A DNA stretch of 64,000 bases from Odobenus rosmarus divergens (GCF_000321225.1 NW_004450465.1:3421416-3485415), one strand, 5' to 3'; counted from the first letter of the stretch, positions 51,901 through 60,547 are shown. Notes: generated from the sequence alone by a model not told the origin. Numbers and translations: made by a program.

Positions 51901-54900
51901 ATGTATGAATTACAGGTGAAAGGGAGCTTAATCTCGTTGGATTTTTGTTTTATCATCTGTAAAATTAATGGAATGGACTCAACAATTTATCCATTAAAAG
52001 TAGATTGAAATATGCCCTTCAAATGCTGCTTATTTCTTTCATTTTTACCATCTGAGATGGACTAAGTGGTGTGTTTTTTCTTGTGGTGCTATTCTCCTCT
52101 TTGACTTCAGTGCCACCCCTCACCACCCATCTGCCCACATCCTTAGCTTCCCCTCTTACTCCTGCTCAGGGCTGCTTAAATGTATTCCAGTTGGGAGGTG
52201 TTTCCCTACCTCTCAGAAAGACTGAGGTGACCTTGCTCTCAAGGTTGCCTGCACCTCCCCCACTAAAGAACAAGGATGGGTCAAACGTCTTTCTCTGCTG
52301 CTAGACTACAGTTCCCATCAGGGCAGGGACTGTGTTTTTGTTCTGGTTCTTGAAGTTCATCATTGTGTCCCTTGCACCCATCATGGCGTCCTTCTAGCAG
52401 GTGCCTAACAAACGTGTCGTGAGCAACTGACTAGTGAGGTGACTTCTGTCTCTTCCTCTCTTGCCTCAACTCACCTTAAATATGTACAAGTGGAGACATT
52501 CAAAGCGGGGGTGGGGGATAATGTTTATGCCAGAGTTTATCCCCAAGGCTGACAGGAGGTCTCTCCCAGCCTGAGTCTTCTCTTGCCCTTGCTTTCCCCT
52601 CATGTCTCTGAGGCAGAGATTAGGCAGGAGGCCTCCGGGAGAGAGGAACTTCCTTGAATTAAACCAGAAACCTGAATTCAACCTGAAAGTTACATACTTA
52701 TAATCTCTTTTCACCCAACCTCCTCTCAGTTACTGTGGCCCCTATGTGCACAATTTTCAGATTACATAGTGCTATTGGGAGTTCTTCTAGCATGTTCCAC
52801 ACTGTTGTTGAGGTTTATTTTACCTTGGATACGCTTGGATAAACAAGTTAGGTGAGACTGGTACCCAGTATGATTAGTCAGCTAACGCCACCGGAGCCTG
52901 GGTCTTGGAACAAAACCAAACCAACAGTAGATTTAATGTGCCTGCTTAGACATTTGTGTTCTACCAAGGAGAGTTTAAGCATCCACAGTTTTGGATGCCA
53001 AAACCATGAATACCTTTTGCTTTTTTGTCTGCCTCTTTCCTCTTGGGTTGTTCCTTTTTGACTTTTTTATTTGTACCCATCTGAGGAGATTTTTCTTTTG
53101 TGTCTGCTGGCAGGTTTTCCTTCTCTTCTTCCATGAGCCTCTGATGAATTTCAGCAGCCACCTGGTTGGATACGAGCAAGATTTCGATGAATGCGACACT
53201 TATGAAATATGATAGCCATGTGGATTTAGTCATCACCCAGATCAACTGAAGCCTCATTCTCCTGTAAACAACCATGCCATGTACTCAGTCTTTACAGAAA
53301 ATACACTTCAATGTTTTACTGACATGGAAACCTGGCCCAGGCCTCAAGAAGTGGCTTCCCCTGTTTGTATGTAGGTTGCTCACTTTCTCCAGCCCTGCAT
53401 GCAATGGAACCTTACGTTTGCTCATTGCCACCTCCATACTGCAGCAGCTCCATGAGGATGCTTTTTAAAAGCTTTCTTTTAAATCTCAGACTGTATGGAT
53501 TTGACACCCACTATTCTTCCAGGGCATTCCCCTATACCAATGTTTCTCACCTTTTATCATCATCCTCACCATCATCATTACTGACATCCCCTACAGAGTT
53601 TTAAAGACAGTTTTTCTAATAGTCTGCTCCATGAAATTTTAATGCTGCAAAAGTGTATCTATGTATTTTACCTATAAGTGTGTTTTATACATAAAATGAG
53701 TAAGAATTTCTCATGTCCTCCAACCAAGTTTTGGGAATGTATGCCCTGTATTATTTGGGCTCATGGACACTTGGATTCTGGGCTTCCATTCTCCTCTAAC
53801 ACTAGACATCATCCCAAAAGGCGCAGTGTTCATGAGGATGACCTGTCCCATGGACTAAACTCATCTTGTCAGCTTCCTCTACTCAGGGGACCTGCAGCTT
53901 CCTGCCGTCTCATCAACCCCCTCCTTTCACTCACACAAATGGAATGTCCTGGTGTGAGAGATGAGTTGCGGGGCCACCCCAACGTAGCTGAGGAATCAGG
54001 AGGGTGGGGTGCGGTTGGGAACCCTCCATCCCTCCTCCAGGACTCTGTGCTTCAGGCAGCAGGGAAACCTTGTCTTGAGTTCTCATGCCACTGGGGCCGT
54101 GCCTGCAGTTTCAAAGGCCAGACCTTCCGAAATAAGTCCAACTGTCCCAGGAAAGGCGAAGAGCACTTAGGGGTGTAAGCCCCAAGAAATGAGAGCTTAG
54201 AAAAGACTCCCAAAAGGGAGAAAGAAAACCTGCACACCCCGAGGAGGGAGGAGCAACATATGGTCGAAACCCTTAAAATCTCAATAAAGCAACTGGTAAA
54301 GAAATGGGGGTCATGAGAATTCATTTACTGAAGTGCTTACTGTGTCCAAGCCTGACGTTATTTCTGGGGAGGACTGGGTGGGGGCTCAGAGGGGCAAGAG
54401 GAATTTGGATGGAGGTGAATAGAAAGACGAATAAGGCACAAGCTCTCCCCTCAAGGGACAGCTTAGTCTTGGTGGGATACACCAGCCAATTCCTGCTCTC
54501 CCCAGATTCCTGCCAACTTCCTACCCCAGGGCTCAGCATGTAACTGTCCCCGACTGTTCTATGAATGTTTAGTGTTCCACCCTCCAAATGGGCTGCAAGT
54601 GGCTTTTAGCACCTGCTATGCTCATAGGGGACGCCCAGGAAATGATTATTAATAGATAGAATTTCTTTTAAAATAATCATATTCCACGGAACATACCCAC
54701 AGCTTCTTTAAGATCAGTGGAACTTTGGAGAAATACAGAAAAGATTTCAGAGAACAAGCCAGTTTTGTGTGAGCGTATGTATGTGGTTTTAATCAGATGC
54801 CCTTAAGCCATAAAAATGGATTTCATGATATCTACTGTACTTTAAAATTCTTGGTAAAGATGAAAACAGACTTGTTAACATCCCCCCCACTGCCTAAATT

Positions 54901-57900
54901 GCAAGCAATTCATTTTTGAATCTGTTTTTGCAAAGCACATTAAGTTAGCAATTTCCTTTAAAATTGGATTTTTCTCCTTTATAAACAACATTGTGGTAGT
55001 GGTGGTGGTGGTGGTGGTGGTGGTGATGATGATGATAATTATCATCATCTGCATATTTTTGGTCCATTTCCCTCAGAGACCTCTGGGTCTCTTTCAAAAA
55101 TTAACATAATTCACACTACATTGAGCGATCTACCTGTAAGCCTGAAGAAACTCTAGAAATGTCTTGACATTGTGGGCGTTAACTATGACTTGTTTCTTTG
55201 AAATCATTGCATACCTGCTAATTAGAAGAAAGTTTTTCTAAAAATTAATATCACACCCTAAACGGGTAGCTGTTGGTGAGACTGCTGTGTAGAAAAAAGC
55301 CCATGTTAAAGCACTCTCCTTTCAGTTGCTCCTAAACCCCACTTGCACTGTTTTCCCTGCAATGGTTTGCCCAAGCATGTCTGTCTCACTGGAAACTTAA
55401 AATTCCCTTAAGGTCATGTGACATCAAGGTCATAAAAGTCTATTAGAGACATAAAAGCAGGACTCAAATATAATTATTAGGAATACTAATTAAATTAGTA
55501 CTTACTAAACTTTTCTCCCTTGCTTCCTACGTGGTTTTTATTTTATTTTATTTTTTAAAGATTTTATTTATTTATTTGAGAGAGAGAGAGAGAGAACGAG
55601 CAAGGGGGAGAGGGAGAAGCAGGTTACCCACTGAGCAGGGAGCCTGATATGGGGCTGGATCCCAGGATCCTGGGATCATGACCTGAGCTGAAGACAGATG
55701 CTTAACCGACTGAGCCACCCAGGTGACTCTCTATGTGGTTTTTAAAGTCCACATGGAAAATAGTACAATTGTGAATAAATTCTTTTAACGTCATCATCTA
55801 TTATAGTTACAATTTCCATTATCTATTATCTATTATATATAACTATATATAATATTATATATATTACATTATCGATTATAATTTCTTTGGTATAAATTAT
55901 TTCACTGGATCTTTCAACCATTCACTAGAGGAAAGGTATGTGGAATGTCTCCCATGTTACAGATAAGGAATTGAAGACCGGAAGAGGCGAAGTCATTTCC
56001 ATAAAATCACACAACTTAACCAAGAGGGGTAGCCAGTGCTCTTTGTGCTGTACGCTGCTCTTTCTAATAATGTAATATTCTAAAATGTCATCTCCCCTAG
56101 GCAATTCTAATGGGATTTGTAAAACTTGTAAATTACTTTATGTACCTCAATAAGAATAATAATTCCCGTCCCTTTTTCCCCCTCAAACTCCTAGCTCTGG
56201 TTTCCCACTCTCTGGTGCTTGGTAGTTGTAATCTTGCAGTGATCACCACGGTCGTTGCCATCATCATCAGTAGTAACATCAGCGTCAACGGTCGTGCAGC
56301 AGTCCCATGTCAGACTGTGCTGAGGGCTTAGCATCATATTAGATGTGGGCATGAAGCTAGGTGTAGGGTGTATAAAAAGTCTTAGAATCCAGTGAAATGT
56401 TTAGGAAAATAATGAGATAAACATTACAATCACCTAGATCGGAAGAGCTGGATGCTTGGGGAGATAACACCGCTGCAGGGATTGGAAGAGCACATGATCA
56501 GAGAAGGCAAGGGCTTCAAACAGGTAACCAAGTAGTCAGGAATCAAAGCAGGAACTGGCTCTGAAGACTTATAGGAAGTATATAGTTTAATCAAATAGAA
56601 GGAAGGAGGAATGTATTTTAGGAGAGAAAGATGACATTAGCCGAGGCATGGAAATTGTTAACACTGAGGGAATATGTAAGAGGCAATATCTAGTTGCTTT
56701 ACAAGAAGGTTTGATGAGTTGGTACCAGCACGATGGGGAGCACTGAGCCTCTGGGCCAAGGGTTTAGGATTCCACGGTGGCTACTGGAGGTCATCACACT
56801 ACCTCATTCTCCTCTTTGGTCAATAACAGAAGATCATTTCTGTGTTCTTATAGGCATCATATGCTTTTTTAACAAAATAAATCAATCCCTTTTCTTTATC
56901 TGGATTATTTTGCCCTTTTAAAGTAGGTATCAGTATATTTGGGGTATACATCTACTGTCTTATTATGTGCTTTCTATTTGTATTGTTTGTCCTAAATCTT
57001 GTTCTGTCCTCCTTTCTTTTCTTATTTTGGACTTAATATTTTAAATTTATTCATTTTTCCCTGTATTAGTTTGGAAGTAACACACACTAATTCACTTAGT
57101 GGTTACTCTAGGAATAACACATGAATTACAGACTAAATAATATTTAGACTTTGATAGGTTAACAATTTATGGTGTAATTCCTACAGTAACCACTAAGAGA
57201 ACAGTAATAGAACGCACTACTTCTAAAAGTAAGTAGGGGGCGGAGAAAGCAAGCAAGAAAAGATATAGAAAGGATAAAAAATAAGAGGATGAACAAAGAT
57301 ATAACATGTAAACAATATTCAAAAGTATCATTTCCAAAAAAGCATTAGAAATAAAGATTACCTCCTAGTAAGAAAAGGTTTAGTTCACCAGGCCCAGATG
57401 GCTTCTTGGTGAATGCTACTAAACATTTCAAGAGGAAATAATTCCAACTTCCTCAAACTATTCTAAAGAATAGAAAGAGAAGAAACATATCCTGACTTGA
57501 TTTATGAGTCTAGTATTACATGGATGTTAAAAGTTGACAAGGACAGTATGAGAAAAACGAATTTCTCACTCATGAACAAAGATTCAAAAATCCTAAGCAA
57601 ATTATTAGCAAAACAAAGCCAGCAATATGTAAGAAGGATGATGTTTAATTATAATGTTGGACTTATTTCAGGGATGTGATGTAAGTTTAATATTAGAAAA
57701 TGGACCAATATGATATTTCACATTGATAGAAAACAGAAAAAAAATTATATGACAATCTCAATAGATGCGGAAAAAGCATTTGTTAATATATTAATGAAAA
57801 ACCCTCACGATAAGCTAGAAATGAAAAGAAACTTTCATAATCTGATAAATATCATCTAAAAAAAGTCTATGGCCAACACTTCTGTAAGTTTTGACAAGCT

Positions 57901-60375
57901 GATTTGAAAATTTATATGGAAAGGCAAAGAGCCAAGAGCCAAAATGCTCTGGACAGATGACAAGATGGGAAGATTTGCTCAGCTAGATAACAAATAAGTG
58001 ATATGACATTATGCGGTTTTGGTACAAGGATGGAAAAATAGAGCAATGCAACAGACTTAATTTATGATATGTGGTCACCTAATTTATGGCAAAGATGATA
58101 CTGCAGTGAATGGGGAAAGAATCTGGTATTACTTATGCAAACGGAAGTATTATGTAAAGTATCATCAACTGACATTGAAGATAGCCACCACTCTTAGCCA
58201 TATATCCAATGGTTGTGTGTGCATAAGTGCAGCAGTGGACAAGTACAAGAAAGTTCACAGAGAGGGTATCCATAATGGCACAAACTGGAAGCCCAAATGT
58301 GTATTAGTAGCAACTAGTTCAATAAACTGTGATAGATTTACATAATGAAACAATATACAACAACAAAAAGGGACAGATTACAGCTCCACTCGACAACATA
58401 GAATGAATCTCATATGTAATGTTGAGCAAAAGAAAACACAAAGAGACAAAAGGTATGAGTCCACATATTTAAAGTTCAAAAGCAAGCAAAGTTAACTATA
58501 CTGTTTAGAGCTATAGACTAGGGTGATAAAACTTATGAATATCAAGGCAATGGTTAGTCAAAAGGCAGGCAGAAGGTCCGTGTTGTAGGGATGCAGGGGG
58601 TTGGGACTGGGAAGGGGCAAGGACTTGGTAGGTTCTGGACCTTTCCCATTTCTCCCGTGTGCTGGTTTCGGCAGTAACTTTAGGTGTTTTCATCAAGCCC
58701 TGCAGTTATACTTCATGCACTTTTCTTAGGTGTGTCAAAATCCACACTAACATTTTTTATAGAAGAAGCAAGACAATGAAAGGCATCTACAATCATTTTG
58801 AGAGGGGTGCCTGGGTGGCTCAGTCAGTTAAGCATCTGCCTTCAGCTCAGGTCATGATCTCAGGGTCCTGGGATCGAGCCCCGCATCGGGCTCTCCGCTC
58901 AGCGGGGAGTCTGTTTCTCCCTCTCACTCTCCCTATGTACATGCTTTCTCTCTCTCTCTCAAATAAGTAAATAAAATCTTTAAAAAAAAATCTACAATCA
59001 CTCTTGAGAGGGAGAAACGAAAGAAGGAAGAACAACTGGAAGAGATGGAGAACAGAAAGGAAGAACAGAACACTGAGGTTGCTGTGGGATGAACCAGAGA
59101 AAAGAACCCTGGAGGCAGAGTGGCCAGGAAGGGACTTGGAAAACACCCAGTCAGAAGTGTCGCCTCCTCACTCTGAGACCCTGAGGTAAGCTTCTCTTCT
59201 GCCTCTTCCATAGGTCTTTGGGAAGGTGGACACTGCTTCCTATTTGGACGGGACATTTCGGGGAAACTCAAAGAAGGCCTGGCACAGAATGAAAACAGAA
59301 CCACCTTGGGCACACACAGGACTGGAAGGTGAGGGAACAGTGGTCATCCAAGCTAAACTCTGCATGCACCTTCTGTACAGGGGGGAGTTTCTCCTTACAT
59401 TAGAGTTATCTGTGTGCTCTTCCCTTCCCTTTTGATTTGGTGCAGGCCCCCTACAGGCAGGGACTATCACTGTCCCTTCGCTTCCCAGTGAAGCTGAAAA
59501 GGACATGAACTTTGAACTCGTATAGTCCTAGGTTCAAATCTCCTTTTTGACACTTAACCTGCTAAATGACCTTGGTAAAAATTTTTAACATTTCTGGATC
59601 CTCGTTTTCCATGGTAAAGAGGATAGTACTTACCCCATGGGTAACTTATGCAAACTAGAGGCCTACAAGGCCAGATGTGTGTTTTTCTTGGCTCTGTAAA
59701 GTTTTACAAATTTGATTCCATTTCTAACATGCTAAAATCAGTAGGTTTCACATACAAATCTGAATTTCTGGCTTTTCTTGGAAAATTGTAAAATCTGGCC
59801 ATACTGGGCCTCATTCTTAAATGGTAAATTTGGTCAGAGTGACGTAGCACGTACCTCTTTAGGAGTATGATTTCCACTTGGCCACAGCCCCATCCCTCCC
59901 TTATTGCATTATACTTGACCCAGGTCATTGACTTTTCCCGATGGACCTTTTGGCCCCTGCACTTAGAACCATGGCCCAGCACAAAAAATAATCTACATGT
60001 TGGTTTACTCCATTCTTAAGCTCATCTACTTGCTGACTGAATTGTTTCATTTCTTATTTCTTTCAGAAAACAAAACAAAACAAAACAAAAAGTTCCTGAA
60101 GGTATAAATTTATACAACATTGTGCAAATTTTCTACTCATAGCATATTACCAATGTTGGTACTTAGTGAAAATGTAGTAACAAGCACTGCTTACCATGTG
60201 AGATATTGCTAAAGAAGCCTGTTGCCAGGTGTCCATTAGTAACTTCTCATCTGCCTCAAAGTTTGCCTCAACAGTTTCCAGTGAGTAATCGATCTTGCCC
60301 TTCAGTATGGCCTTTGTTTTTGGTTTGGACATAGCTGAATCCGGGGATATGGATATTCGAGAAATTAGAGGAATT
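11352..60375 (-). CDS. SPEF2: SPEF2, C-terminal 612 codons in 12 exons (gene continues past right edge)
   Basis: Join in transcript order: 60375-60195, 53161-53014, 51151-51023, 49958-49820, 46742-46513, 33749-33643, 32946-32764, 27956-27864, 24433-24254, 17719-17483, 17285-17163, 11441-11352. The sum is 1840 nt: one base completing a codon, 612 codons and a TGA stop. Every exon border has AG/GT and all phases agree. I recognise the protein as sperm flagellar protein 2 from blocks such as [42 protein letters not shown] and the tail ending EEKK. SPEF2 is a large (about 1,800 aa) axonemal central-pair protein needed for sperm-tail assembly and ciliary beating. It binds IFT20, and loss causes short, malformed sperm tails and, in some species, ciliary disease. 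The N-terminal calponin-homology region lies outside this window. The gene appears intact here. Numbering of residues in the exon entries is local (1 = first whole codon of the 60375 exon). Confidence 0.97.
13440..13720 (-). repeat. MIR SINE, antisense on + strand
   Basis: TCTAACATTTATTATCAGGT, CACTGAGCTAAGCACTTTAT, TTTTACAGATGGGGAAACC and CTTGCCCAAGGTCACACAG are MIR in reverse. Well preserved. Confidence 0.85.
14049..14128 (+). repeat. (TTTCC)n/(CTTT)n pyrimidine tract
   Basis: Short CCTTT units then about ten uninterrupted CTTT units, purine-rich on the SPEF2 sense strand. Confidence 0.9.
15360..15790 (+). repeat. L2 LINE fragment
   Basis: CACCCCTGCTCAGAAGCCCT, TCCTGGTCATCTTTGAAGAT and a tail GTAATAAGTGCTCAGTCATG follow the order of the L2 3' region. 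Strongly diverged. Confidence 0.5.
15800..16060 (-). repeat. MIR SINE fragment, antisense on + strand
   Basis: GAGTGTCAGGAACCATGCTG, TCTCATTTCATCCTCACCAC, CATTTAACAGATGAGAAAGC and a GATTCCTGAGCCTGCGTTCT end. Confidence 0.75.
17163..17285 (-). CDS. SPEF2: SPEF2 exon K (penultimate), local residues 543-583
   Basis: 123 nt, 41 codons, phase 0. Codes [20 protein letters not shown] and [20 protein letters not shown] plus P. Acceptor TTCTTTAAAG, donor CCT|GTGAGT. The intron to exon J is only 197 nt. Confidence 0.96.
17483..17719 (-). CDS. SPEF2: SPEF2 exon J, local residues 464-542
   Basis: 237 nt, 79 codons, phase 0. The first half is acidic and low-complexity ([20 protein letters not shown]), the second half folded-looking ([30 protein letters not shown]). 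Acceptor TTATCATGCAG. Donor GAG|GTTGGT departs from consensus at +3 to +6. The acidic part is the least conserved stretch relative to what I remember of human SPEF2. Confidence 0.94.
18365..18830 (+). repeat. Old L1 (L1M-type) 3' end
   Basis: GGAATACTATACTACCACGG, then AACAATGGTTACCTCTGGGT and a CTTTCCAAATACTCTACAT run, the usual order in mammalian L1M 3' regions. Confidence 0.75.
19303..19460 (+). repeat. (CTAT)n tetranucleotide array
   Basis: A pure core of about eleven ATCT units near 19330-19378 flanked by interrupted CTAT/CATCTAT units. Likely polymorphic. Confidence 0.92.
20338..20548 (-). mobile_element. CAN-SINE
   Basis: Reverse orientation: poly-T, AGATTTTTTATTTATTTATT, a GA-rich part, then the tRNA-like head ending CTGAGCCACCCAGGTGCC. 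A 16-bp target duplication CTGGCCATGCACTTCT (20322-20337) recurs with one mismatch at 20549-20564. Confidence 0.95.
21820..22295 (+). repeat. L2 LINE 3' region
   Basis: CTGCAGCCAGAGAGATCTCC, CAGTGGCCCTCAGGGCCCTC, AGGGCTTTGGCATCC and the terminal ATATGTGTTGAATAAATGCA match L2 in order. Confidence 0.7.
22790..23110 (+). repeat. Old interspersed repeat, possibly same family as 9830-10400
   Basis: Shares the plan of a 'gaataagacagac... gtcagggaaactctcctggagga' region with common ancient repeats. Family not determined. Confidence 0.35.
24254..24433 (-). CDS. SPEF2: SPEF2 exon I, local residues 404-463
   Basis: 180 nt, 60 codons, phase 0. Begins [20 protein letters not shown] and ends [16 protein letters not shown]. 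Acceptor GTGTGACAG. A second AG 11 nt downstream would break the frame, and the upstream one preserves the FFFR residues typical of SPEF2. Donor AAAAG|GTAATT. Confidence 0.96.
25930..26120 (-). repeat. MIR SINE fragment, antisense on + strand
   Basis: TAGCTAACACTTACATAGGG, CTCACTATGTGCCAATCACT, AAGGCACAGAGAGATTAGGT then ATCCCAGTTTAAGAGCACTG. Confidence 0.75.
26220..26244 (+). repeat. (AC)n microsatellite
   Basis: About twelve uninterrupted AC units. Confidence 0.9.
27045..27500 (+). mobile_element. Tigger-type (TcMar) non-autonomous DNA transposon
   Basis: Left end GTAGTCCCCATTATCTGCGG and GGTTTCAGTTACCCACGG; right part TACTGTGCCTAATTTATAA, GGTTTGGTACTACCCACAAT and GGGGTCTTGAGATGTATCCC, then a GGGGGGATTAC end that mirrors the left end. 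This is typical of Tigger-derived elements; exact subfamily not assigned. Confidence 0.75.
27530..27690 (+). repeat. Ancient repeat fragment, family uncertain
   Basis: TTTAGAATTGGAAGGACCCT, GACAGATGAGGAAAGTGAGA and AAGATCACACTGAGAGTTAA are motifs of a common old mammalian repeat. Not assigned. Confidence 0.4.
27864..27956 (-). CDS. SPEF2: SPEF2 exon H, local residues 373-403
   Basis: 93 nt, 31 codons, phase 0. Codes [20 protein letters not shown] and then [11 protein letters not shown]. Acceptor TTTGTATAG, donor GAG|GTAATT. Confidence 0.96.
30120..30950 (+). repeat. Old L1 fragment including ORF1 remnant
   Basis: CATCAGCGACCCAAGGGACA and a region coding [20 protein letters not shown] correspond to L1 ORF1 (the usual TPRHI.IK...DKE.ILKAARE block). 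Interrupted by stops. Confidence 0.65.
31170..31780 (-). mobile_element. Possible solitary retroviral LTR
   Basis: On the minus strand AATAAAACCACCTTTTTGC (near 31270-31285) sits in an R/U5-like setting followed by TCTTTCTTGGCTTTCAGCC. A U3-like stretch precedes it and there are no coding remnants. Ends and family are not defined, so this is a tentative call. Confidence 0.45.
32030..32330 (+). repeat. L2-like LINE fragment
   Basis: CTGCAATCTGGATTCTGTAC and GAAATTGCTCTGGAAAAGGT match a known L2-type reverse-transcriptase segment in degraded form. Confidence 0.45.
32764..32946 (-). CDS. SPEF2: SPEF2 exon G, local residues 312-372, second EF-hand-like loop
   Basis: 183 nt, phase 0 both ends. 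Contains [20 protein letters not shown] and [20 protein letters not shown]. The loop [12 protein letters not shown] resembles an EF-hand (Asp at 1, Gly at 6, Ile at 8) but is degenerate at position 12. Acceptor TTTTCTTCTAG. A second in-frame AG six bases on (TTGCAG) could give a two-residue-shorter form. Donor GCAG|GTTGCT is weaker than consensus. Confidence 0.96.
32947..33642 (-). other. SPEF2 intron between exons F and G
   Basis: 696 bp. A weak L2-like end near 33450-33570, otherwise nothing recognised. Confidence 0.8.
33643..33749 (-). CDS. SPEF2: SPEF2 exon F, local residues 276-311
   Basis: 107 nt, too short to show up as a long ORF. I found it because exons E (phase 1) and G (phase 0) cannot be joined directly. 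Codes [20 protein letters not shown] and on to [10 protein letters not shown]. Acceptor TTTTACCGTAG, donor GAA|GTAAGC. The phase fit on both sides and the known SPEF2 sequence at this place make it secure. Confidence 0.95.
35625..36266 (-). mobile_element. Carnivore L1 3' end, 5'-truncated, nested in a SINE
   Basis: Poly-T then ATTGTTATGTTAATCACCAT, CCAGTGCTCCATGCAGAACG and other 3'UTR landmarks, to CCACTGTATATATA. Flanked by the 15-bp duplication CTCAAGTCGACTCTT at 35610-35624 and 36267-36281. A (TA)n run at 36226-36265 marks its truncated 5' end. Confidence 0.93.
36226..36265 (+). repeat. (TA)n run at L1 5' junction
   Basis: About twenty TA units directly between the L1 and the right target duplication. 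Confidence 0.9.
36655..39164 (-). pseudogene. hAT-transposase-derived, ZNF862-like gene, spliced structure, broken
   Basis: Order on the minus strand: a leader (39164 to about 39050); a TTF/BED-like zinc finger ([10 protein letters not shown], then [20 protein letters not shown]) near 39000-38870; [24 protein letters not shown] (38570-38500, split here as two motifs: [11 protein letters not shown] and ELVYVQF); the core with GFGSDGVPG and [19 protein letters not shown] (38340-38210); and the hAT dimerisation motif [19 protein letters not shown] near 36865-36920. These are hallmarks of hAT transposases and domesticated relatives such as ZNF862. Four introns with GT-AG ends, 37979-37853, 37634-37520, 37310-37217 and 37092-37007, join exons with matching phases 0, 2, 1 and 2. 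Three one-base-type frameshifts (near 39050, 38640 and 38465) and a TAA at 36852-36850 interrupt it. The last stop is at 36657-36655. No terminal inverted repeats were recognised. It is on the same strand as SPEF2 inside its intron. Assignment to ZNF862 specifically is tentative. Confidence 0.85.
39270..39500 (-). repeat. MIR SINE fragment, antisense on + strand
   Basis: GTGGCTTATACCATTGAATC, GAATCCTCATAATCC, GGACACAGAGAGGTTAG and GTCTGACTCCACAGCCCCC. Confidence 0.7.
42335..42540 (-). repeat. MIR SINE fragment, antisense on + strand
   Basis: TTCTATGTGCCAGACACTTC, AACACTTTACATAAATTAAT, GAGACAGAGAGAGGCTAAAT, AACTTGCCTAAGATCATAC. Confidence 0.75.
42544..42593. repeat. Perfect 18-bp inverted repeat with 14-nt loop
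   Basis: Left arm CTTCTTACCCATGGCTGG (42544-42561), right arm its exact reverse complement (42576-42593). Sits at the end of the MIR fragment. Confidence 0.95.
44670..44726 (+). repeat. C-rich polypyrimidine tract
   Basis: Runs of 8, 4 and 8 C (44684-44691, 44697-44700, 44703-44710) separated by T-containing spacers; G-rich in the SPEF2 transcript. Confidence 0.9.
46513..46742 (-). CDS. SPEF2: SPEF2 exon E, local residues 199-275, proline run and EF-hand-like loop
   Basis: 230 nt (1 + 76 codons + 1). Starts [20 protein letters not shown], passes a proline-rich hinge ([17 protein letters not shown]) and then a loop [12 protein letters not shown] that has the spacing of an EF-hand loop (Gly at 6, hydrophobic at 8) but lacks its usual acidic ligands. 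Acceptor CCATTTTCAG, donor AAAG|GTAAGA. Confidence 0.96.
47063..47258 (+). mobile_element. Carnivore L1 3'UTR fragment
   Basis: GATGGGTTAGCCTGGTGATG, GGGTATTAAGGAGGGCATGT, AATGAATCATGGAACACTAC, CTAATGATGTACTGTATGGT then poly-A. Same 3' end as the L1s at 35625 and 63880, opposite orientation. Confidence 0.9.
47560..47710 (+). repeat. MIR SINE fragment
   Basis: AGTGGAAAGAACACTGGAAG and a GGGTCCTTGGGAACTTATTT core, low identity. Confidence 0.55.
48254..48444 (+). mobile_element. CAN-SINE
   Basis: GGATGGCTCAGTGGATTAAG head, CT-rich tail and poly-A. Target duplication ATGCCAGGGGA at 48243-48253 and 48445-48455. Confidence 0.95.
48857..48908 (+). repeat. (TG)n microsatellite
   Basis: About 24 TG units with one TTTG and one TATA interruption. 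Confidence 0.9.
49820..49958 (-). CDS. SPEF2: SPEF2 exon D, local residues 153-198
   Basis: 139 nt (2 + 45 codons + 2). Codes [20 protein letters not shown] and continues to [11 protein letters not shown], a predicted helical segment. Acceptor TCTTAAATAG has only a modest pyrimidine tract. Donor CCAG|GTAATG. Confidence 0.95.
49959..51022 (-). other. SPEF2 intron between exons C and D
   Basis: 1,064 bp with no recognised repeat or gene. Confidence 0.8.
51023..51151 (-). CDS. SPEF2: SPEF2 exon C, local residues 110-152
   Basis: 129 nt, phase 1 in and out. Codes [10 protein letters not shown], then a charged helix ([20 protein letters not shown]) ending AALQFE. Acceptor TGCTTCCAG, donor GAAG|GTAGCA. 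The phase-1 base joins exon B to give a glycine and exon D to give a glutamate. Confidence 0.94.
51152..53013 (-). other. SPEF2 intron between exons B and C
   Basis: 1,862 bp. An L2-like 3' end at about 52280-52430 (GGGCAGGGACTGTGTTTTTG then GTGCCTAACAAACG); otherwise unassigned. Confidence 0.75.
53014..53161 (-). CDS. SPEF2: SPEF2 exon B, local residues 61-109
   Basis: 148 nt, phase 0 in and phase 1 out. Begins [18 protein letters not shown] and ends in a lysine-rich linker ([19 protein letters not shown]), probably disordered. Acceptor CAACCAG, donor AAAAG|GTATTC. The frame stays open upstream of the acceptor, but the phase-0 end of exon A fits the chosen border exactly. Confidence 0.93.
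54991..55040 (+). repeat. (TGG)n(ATG)n trinucleotide array
   Basis: About ten TGG units passing into GATGATGATGATAAT. Confidence 0.92.
55541..55730 (-). mobile_element. CAN-SINE
   Basis: TTTTATTTTA tail, GA-rich segment, TGAGCCACCCAGGTGAC head end in reverse. Duplication CTACGTGGTTTTTA (55527-55540) and CTATGTGGTTTTTA (55731-55744). Confidence 0.95.
55800..55880 (+). repeat. AT-rich (TATC/TA) simple repeat
   Basis: ATTATCTATTATCTATTATA passing into TATATATAATATTATATATA. Confidence 0.75.
55900..56065 (-). repeat. MIR SINE fragment, antisense on + strand
   Basis: CCCATGTTACAGATAAGGAA, TTGAAGACCGGAAGAGG, AAATCACACAACTTAACCAA then GTGCTCTTTGTGCTG. Confidence 0.6.
57350..58530 (+). repeat. Old L1 (L1M) ORF2 to 3'UTR fragment
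   Basis: CACCAGGCCCAGATGGCTTC (the SPGPDGF block), AAATTATTAGCAAAACAAAG, AATCTCAATAGATGCGGAAA, then TGACAAGCTGATTTGAAAAT and a 3' part with AATAAACTGTGATAGATTTA. Many stops; long dead. Confidence 0.8.
58805..58990 (+). mobile_element. CAN-SINE
   Basis: GCCTGGGTGGCTCAGTCAGT to CTCTCAAATAAGTAAATAAA and poly-A. Duplication starting TCTACAATCA at 58786-58804 and 58991-59009 (two mismatches in 19). Confidence 0.95.
59500..59660 (+). repeat. MIR SINE fragment
   Basis: CATGAACTTTGAACTCGTAT, CCTAGGTTCAAATCTCC, AATGACCTTGGTAAAAATTT and GAGGATAGTACTTACCCC. Confidence 0.6.
60195..60375 (-). CDS. SPEF2: SPEF2 exon A (12th from last), local residues 1-60
   Basis: 181 nt: one base finishing a split codon, then 60 codons from IPLISR to [10 protein letters not shown]. 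Acceptor ...TTTTTTTCAAAG, donor ATG|GTAAGC. The middle is basic ([12 protein letters not shown]) followed by an acidic helix-like stretch ([18 protein letters not shown]). An in-frame ATG at 60332-60330 is an internal methionine, not a start, because the frame is open back to the acceptor. Confidence 0.95.
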
Positions 60376-60547
60376 CTTTGAAAAAAACAAACAAATAAAA
60401 AGGAAATATAAATATTTCATTTAGCAGAATTATATTTTTATGACATGTTACTTTGGGAATTTTGTTATCTTGCTTTAACCTCAATTTTCAAAGTTGTCCT
60501 GGAAGAACTCTTCAAATGAAGAAAAGACTATAAAAGATGGTATTCAG

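Larger units (their letters stand above)
53162..60194 (-). other. SPEF2 intron between exons A and B
   Basis: 7,033 bp. Holds a (TGG)n array, two CAN-SINEs, two MIR pieces and an old L1 ORF2 fragment, listed separately. 53280-54980 shows nothing named. Confidence 0.8.

Noticed and set aside
58659..58970. Open frame through a CAN-SINE (and similar ones at 20372, 48235, 63614)
   Set aside because: Sequence is the SINE itself plus flank; repeated unrelated frames.
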